Shown here: positions 60,586 through 64,000 of the stretch, one piece after another | Numbering within the stretch: position 1 is the stretch's first letter | Layout: each line of letters starts with the position of its first letter | Assembly: GCF_023241715.1 (NCBI RefSeq) | Contig: NZ_JALQCW010000022.1 | Location: 1-64,000, forward strand | Source: Pseudomonas morbosilactucae | Lineage (GTDB): Bacteria > Pseudomonadota > Gammaproteobacteria > Pseudomonadales > Pseudomonadaceae | Direction: 5' to 3' | Length of the DNA stretch: 64,000 nt | Program-made: the position numbers and the translations under genes | Notes under the pieces: model-generated | What the model saw: only the letters and a program-made list of their open reading frames with translations | The model's database searches: none | Told to the model about the DNA's origin: nothing

Positions 60586-61002
60586 TCAGTCGTGCTGCGG
60601 CCAGGCGTCGGTGATGCTGTGCCACGGCGCCTTGTCGGCCACGTAAAGGTGTTTTTGTCGGGGGGCGAGGAAGGGCGTGTCCAGGCTGCCGAGGGCGATC
60701 GAGACCCAGTCGGCGTAGGCGCCCTGGGTGTTACTCCAGAACAGTGAGGCACCGCAACGGCCACAGAACTGCCGGGCCACACCGGGGGAGGAGGCGTAGC
60801 TGTTCAGCGCCTCTGGCTCACCACTGATGTGCAGGCTTGAGCGCGGCACGCTGGCGTAACTGGCAAAGGCTGCGCCGTGACCTTTGCGGCATTGGCTGCA
60901 ATGGCAATGGGTCACGGCTTTGGGTGGGCTGCTCAGCCGATACTGCACGGCGCCGCACAGGCAACGGCCGTGGTAATCGGCGGGGGCTTCAGTAGAAGTC
61001 AT
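60586..61002 (-). CDS. GFA family protein (glutathione-dependent formaldehyde-activating enzyme-like)
   Basis: 138 residues with the GFA zinc-binding cysteine set: C14 and C16 (GRCLCGAVQY), C33, C35 and C38 (THCHCSQC) and C80 and C83 (FCGRCG). The fold is Mss4-like. Only some members have the Gfa reaction; most are of unknown function. It overlaps the following DUF1963 gene by 14 bases on the same strand. Confidence 0.87.
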   Translation of the reverse strand: MTSTEAPADYHGRCLCGAVQYRLSSPPKAVTHCHCSQCRKGHGAAFASYASVPRSSLHISGEPEALNSYASSPGVARQFCGRCGASLFWSNTQGAYADWVSIALGSLDTPFLAPRQKHLYVADKAPWHSITDAWPQHD

Positions 61003-61684
61003 AGTAGATCGCCCATTCGCCGCTCTCCCGGTGCTTCCAGAACATCAGGCTGCCGCTGTGGATCACGTTGAGGTTGATCTTGGCGTCGGACGAGATTTGC
61101 ATGACAAATTCGAAGCCGTCGCCGGGGTCGATGCCGGCCTGGCAAAAGGACGGGTAGCCCCCCAGTTTGTGCTCGTAGCAGTGGCTCACCAGGTCGTAGT
61201 AACAACTGATGGTGCCGTCTCGTTCGAGGCTGAGGACTTCCAGTTCCAGGTCCCGGGGGATACCGCCGCCGTCCCACAAGGGATAGTCCTCGGCAACGAC
61301 TTCGGCTTTCAAAGGAAAGGGTTTTAGGAAGGCCTTGGGCGCCGTCAGCTCCTTACGCACCAGCACGTCGTCGGCGCGGTATTCGCGAATCACCCAGTTG
61401 TTGCCCATGGGTTCCAGCTCATCGGGGAAGGGGTTGCCGACGAACAGGGTCAGGACTCGCACGCCTTCCAGCCATGGGCTGCTGAAGGGCAGGGCCGGCA
61501 GGTAAAACTGGGCGAAGGGCAGCAGCGGCTCACCCTGCGGGTTGCAGGGCAGTTCTTCGTCGGGGCCGTACAGAAAGACGCGACCCAACCAGCTTTCTTC
61601 ATCGCTGTGGGTGGGGCGAAAACCGCCGGCGCTGAACTTCACGGCCGGCTTGGCCAGGCGTTGCTTGAGCTCCTGAATGTCCAT
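60989..61684 (-). CDS. DUF1963 (YwqG-like) family protein
   Basis: 231 residues. The family marks are the GRVFLYGPDEELPCNPQGEP start, the QFYLPALPFSSPWLEGV segment and the closing LGGYPSFCQAGIDPGDGFEF. Biochemical role unknown; relatives occur near polymorphic toxins and are used as immunity-type proteins in some systems. ATG 61684 begins the frame. Overlaps the GFA gene, so they form one transcription unit. Confidence 0.85.
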   Translation of the reverse strand: MDIQELKQRLAKPAVKFSAGGFRPTHSDEESWLGRVFLYGPDEELPCNPQGEPLLPFAQFYLPALPFSSPWLEGVRVLTLFVGNPFPDELEPMGNNWVIREYRADDVLVRKELTAPKAFLKPFPLKAEVVAEDYPLWDGGGIPRDLELEVLSLERDGTISCYYDLVSHCYEHKLGGYPSFCQAGIDPGDGFEFVMQISSDAKINLNVIHSGSLMFWKHRESGEWAIYYDFY

Positions 61685-61850
61685 GGTCAGGTGATCTATC
61701 CCTATCGGTCAGTCGTGGAAAAGGGCGCTACTGTGGGCGGTTTTGCCCGTGCTTGGCAAGCCTGGTGGCCAGGGAAAACAGGTCACGCCCGGGGCGCGGT
61801 TTGGCATAAGATCCGCCCCAGCATTTTTGCATTCAGGGACAGGCAGCACC

Positions 61851-62732
61851 GTGAACTGGGACGATCTGAAGTTTTTCCTGGCCGTGGCCAAGGCCCACAA
61901 CATCACCGATGCCGGGCATGCCCTGAAGGCCTCGGCGTCCACCGTTGCGCGCAAGGTGGCCGCCCTTGAACAGGCCCTGGGCCAGGGCCTGTTCGTGAAG
62001 AACACCACCGGCTATTTCCTCAGCGAAGCCGGGCAGGCGCTGTTGCCCCTGGCCCTGGAGACCGAGGCGCGCTTCCTGCAGATGCAACGTCAAGTGGCCC
62101 ATCCCGGCAGCGGCCTGGAAGGCAGCGTGCGCATCGAGTGTCCGGAACTGATGGGCACCCACTTGATCATTCCCGGCTTGCTGGGCTTTCGCGAGCGCTA
62201 CCCGCAGATCCGTTTCGACCTGGTCAACGCCGCACGTTCCAGCAAGCTGGCCCACAGCCAGAGTGACGTGATCCTGCGGTTGCGCCGAGCCGAGAGCGGC
62301 CCGTTCACCCAGCGTCGGGTGGGCCGGCTGGCCCAAGGGCTATTCTGCTCCGACGCCTACGCCGCACTTCAGGGGCTGCCCGGGTCGGCGGCCGATCTGC
62401 CGGCCCATAGCCTGATCGGCTGGAGCGAGGACATGGCCCACATGCCCCTGGCGCGCTGGCTGGCGCAGATCAGCGACGGGCAGGGCTTGTGGTTGCGGGT
62501 GCCGACCCTTAATGCCCAGCTCCAGACGGTGCAGGCCGGCCTGGGGATCGCGGCCTTGCCGGCCTATGTCGGGCATCGCCTGGGGTTGTGCCCGGTGCTG
62601 CCGATGCTGACGGCACCGGGGGCGGAGATCTGGCTGCTGCGCAATCAGGCGAGCCAGGGGCTGGCGCGGGTCGACCGGGTGGTGGAACACCTCGACCAGT
62701 GGTTGCAGCAGCACGCGGCCGAGTTGCAGTAA
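61851..62732 (+). CDS. LysR family transcriptional regulator
   Basis: 293 residues. HTH: MNWDDLKFFLAVAKAHNITD then ASASTVARKVAALE; a weaker hallmark VKNTTGYFLSEAGQ follows, then a full effector domain (ELMGTHLIIPGLLGFRERYP, GLGIAALPAYVGHRLG). GTG 61851 gives the family's standard N-terminus and has AGGCAG a few bases upstream. Converges with the LysE gene. Confidence 0.88.
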   Translation: MNWDDLKFFLAVAKAHNITDAGHALKASASTVARKVAALEQALGQGLFVKNTTGYFLSEAGQALLPLALETEARFLQMQRQVAHPGSGLEGSVRIECPELMGTHLIIPGLLGFRERYPQIRFDLVNAARSSKLAHSQSDVILRLRRAESGPFTQRRVGRLAQGLFCSDAYAALQGLPGSAADLPAHSLIGWSEDMAHMPLARWLAQISDGQGLWLRVPTLNAQLQTVQAGLGIAALPAYVGHRLGLCPVLPMLTAPGAEIWLLRNQASQGLARVDRVVEHLDQWLQQHAAELQ

Positions 62733-62747
62733 GCGCGTCGAGTCCGC

Positions 62748-63368
62748 TCAGATCGACCAGGCCCTGAACAGCATCCAGCCGGCCACGGCCACCAGCAGCA
62801 GCCCGAATACGGCGTTCTGCAGCACCAGCCAGCCGGGTCGGGTACACATCAGGCGCTGCACTGTCGCCCCCAGGGACACCCACAACAGGTGGGCGCAGAA
62901 GTTCAGGGTGATCAGCGCCGCGCTGAGCATCAGCACCTGGGTCGGGCGGGCGTCGTCCACGGGCAAAAAACTCGCGAACATCACCAGCAACATCACCAGC
63001 CCCTGGACATTGCCCAGTTGAACCACCACACCGTCGCGCCATTGCAGCGGCCTGGAGGGCTCGGCGCTGGCGGTTGGCGGGCGTCGCAGCAGGCGCAGGC
63101 CGCGCCAGAAAATGTAGGCGCTGCCGGCTATTTGCAGGCTGCGCATCAGTGTCGGGTAGGCACTCAGGCTGTGGTACAGCCCGAGCCCCATCAGCAGTGC
63201 GAGCAGCAGGTAAGTGAGGTCGAGCCCGGCGATAAACCTCAGAGAATGGCGCACGCCACTCTGCGCCCCGGAGGTGGCCACCATCAGGTTGCCGGGGCCG
63301 GCGCTCAGGGCCAGGGGCGCCATGGTGGACAGCCACAAGGCCCAGTTGATGTCGACGATGGCCTGCAC
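62748..63368 (-). CDS. LysE family translocator
   Basis: 206 residues with about six membrane segments, inner membrane. The conserved region near the N-terminus (LALSAGPGNLMVATSGAQSGVRHSL, split here as ALSAGPGNLMVATSG and AQSGVRH) identifies the LysE/RhtB amino-acid exporter superfamily. The substrate is unknown. Converges with the LysR gene at 61851, which is unlikely to be its regulator from position alone. Confidence 0.86.
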   Translation of the reverse strand: MQAIVDINWALWLSTMAPLALSAGPGNLMVATSGAQSGVRHSLRFIAGLDLTYLLLALLMGLGLYHSLSAYPTLMRSLQIAGSAYIFWRGLRLLRRPPTASAEPSRPLQWRDGVVVQLGNVQGLVMLLVMFASFLPVDDARPTQVLMLSAALITLNFCAHLLWVSLGATVQRLMCTRPGWLVLQNAVFGLLLVAVAGWMLFRAWSI

Positions 63369-63483
63369 AGGCGCTTCCTTGTTGGCAGCGCGGAGTGCGC
63401 CGCAGGCAGTCTATGGCGGGTGATGGCGGGTGGTTAGCACCAGGAATGGAAAACGATTTTCCAGACGGGAGTGTCGCTCGGTG

Positions 63484-64000
63484 TCAGCGAGGCGCGGTGC
63501 TGGGGTCTTGATGGGCGGCTTGCAGCCAACGGGTGAACTCACGCAGCCGCTGGCTGAACCCCGGGACCGGTGCCGCACTGTACCGGGCGTGCTGCAGGAA
63601 AAAAGCGCTGGCCGCCGCCATGGCCGGGTAGCCTTCGACAAACAGCTCGGCATGCTCTTCCAGGCTGGCCGGCCAACGCGGCTCCTGCTCCGTGCGCAGC
63701 AGGTTGGTCGAGCGTATGAGCTTGCGTGCGGCCTCGCGCTGCCAGCGGGGCACGTCCACGGATTGCCCGGCGCCATCGATGCGATCGGCGTACCCCAGGA
63801 GGACGCTGGCGAAGTCGCCATTGACCGCGATGGCAATGGCCCGGGACGGCTTGAACGGCGTGAAGTGTGTGCTCAGGTCGTTGCCCCACAGGCAGCGGCA
63901 GTGGTGCTTGAGCCAGTAGCCCCAGCTCGCCCGATGTTCGGGGGCCAGCACCTCGGCGCGCAGGCCGATGTCGAAATCGATCTTCAGCACTTCCGGATGC
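63484..64000 (-). CDS. Partial nucleotidyltransferase-domain-like protein
   Basis: 171 or more residues, cut by the window end. The frame remains open to position 64000 (an in-frame HPEV lies before the GTG at 63990), so the real start is outside. The visible part has IDFDIGLRAEVLAPEHRASW, then CRCLWGNDLSTHF, the latter a pattern seen after the catalytic region of MNT/KNTase-like nucleotidyltransferases, and a helical C-terminal domain. The catalytic Asp pair would be in the missing N-terminus, so the function is tentative. Confidence 0.65.
   Translation of the reverse strand, partial: HPEVLKIDFDIGLRAEVLAPEHRASWGYWLKHHCRCLWGNDLSTHFTPFKPSRAIAIAVNGDFASVLLGYADRIDGAGQSVDVPRWQREAARKLIRSTNLLRTEQEPRWPASLEEHAELFVEGYPAMAAASAFFLQHARYSAAPVPGFSQRLREFTRWLQAAHQDPSTAPR

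Noticed and set aside
1..64000. CRISPR arrays, tRNA or rRNA genes, insertion sequences, prophage or biosynthetic gene clusters
   Set aside because: Checked for repeats with unique spacers, cloverleaf-like and rRNA-like segments, transposase or integrase motifs and megasynthase domains; none seen.

Overview
The window is chromosomal DNA of a fluorescent-group Pseudomonas. The evidence is the GC-rich third positions, the gene content (puu/spu-type polyamine genes, FabI, STN-type TonB receptor with FecI/FecR partners, GlxA-like AraC regulator, L,D-transpeptidases) and protein sequences that read like Pseudomonas orthologues. About 72 protein genes can be supported. I see no rRNA, tRNA, CRISPR array, prophage, transposase or integrase. 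The first ~100 bases carry several indels in a permease gene and look like a low-quality sequence edge.

Layout. (1) 1-9007: polyamine uptake and gamma-glutamylation pathway: potI-potH-potA and puuD leftward; puuA, puuC, puuB and the XRE-cupin regulator puuR rightward. No periplasmic binding protein is visible. (2) 9127-9921: fabI. (3) 10-21 kb: small housekeeping and orphan genes (TrmK, GNAT and NUDIX enzymes, EcsC, OmpW, a lipoprotein, a barstar-like protein, a decayed fragment). (4) 20.6-24.4 kb: two divergent regulator/target pairs, LysR with an F420H2:NADP-type reductase and Lrp/AsnC with a lactate-permease-family transporter; the second has an 11-bp inverted repeat around the promoter. 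(5) 24.4-31.8 kb: MFS transporter, small proteins including a 27-residue membrane peptide, immunity-like families, a 2-hydroxyacid dehydrogenase. (6) 31.8-34.8 kb: XRE-cupin regulator and thioesterase divergent from a class II aldolase plus DapA-family lyase. (7) 35-41 kb: envelope enzymes (SleB hydrolase, two divergent L,D-transpeptidases) and a MocR/DJ-1 pair. (8) 41-45 kb: ECF sigma/FecR/TonB-receptor iron-signalling set. (9) 46-48.2 kb: two-component p-hydroxyphenylacetate 3-hydroxylase. (10) 48-53.7 kb: dCache-GGDEF protein, GST, thioesterase, GlxA-type regulator, cytoplasmic SBP-like protein. (11) 53.7-60 kb: a Ppx/GppA-like gene behind a Pho box and a sugar-dehydrogenase/isomerase/binding-protein operon behind a sigma-54 promoter with a divergent enhancer-binding protein. 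(12) 60-64 kb: NUDIX, GFA, DUF1963, LysR, LysE and a partial nucleotidyltransferase-like gene.

Most notable non-coding signals: two back-to-back Pho boxes at 53811-53871. The leftward one has E. coli phoA-like 10-nt spacing to a -10 hexamer and points at an orphan hairpin plus poly-U terminator, which suggests a short phosphate-regulated sRNA. Others are a near-consensus sigma-54 promoter at 57855-57871 with palindromic upstream sites, and two 10-unit heptanucleotide arrays (30222-30291 and 49892-49961) that reverse polarity midway.
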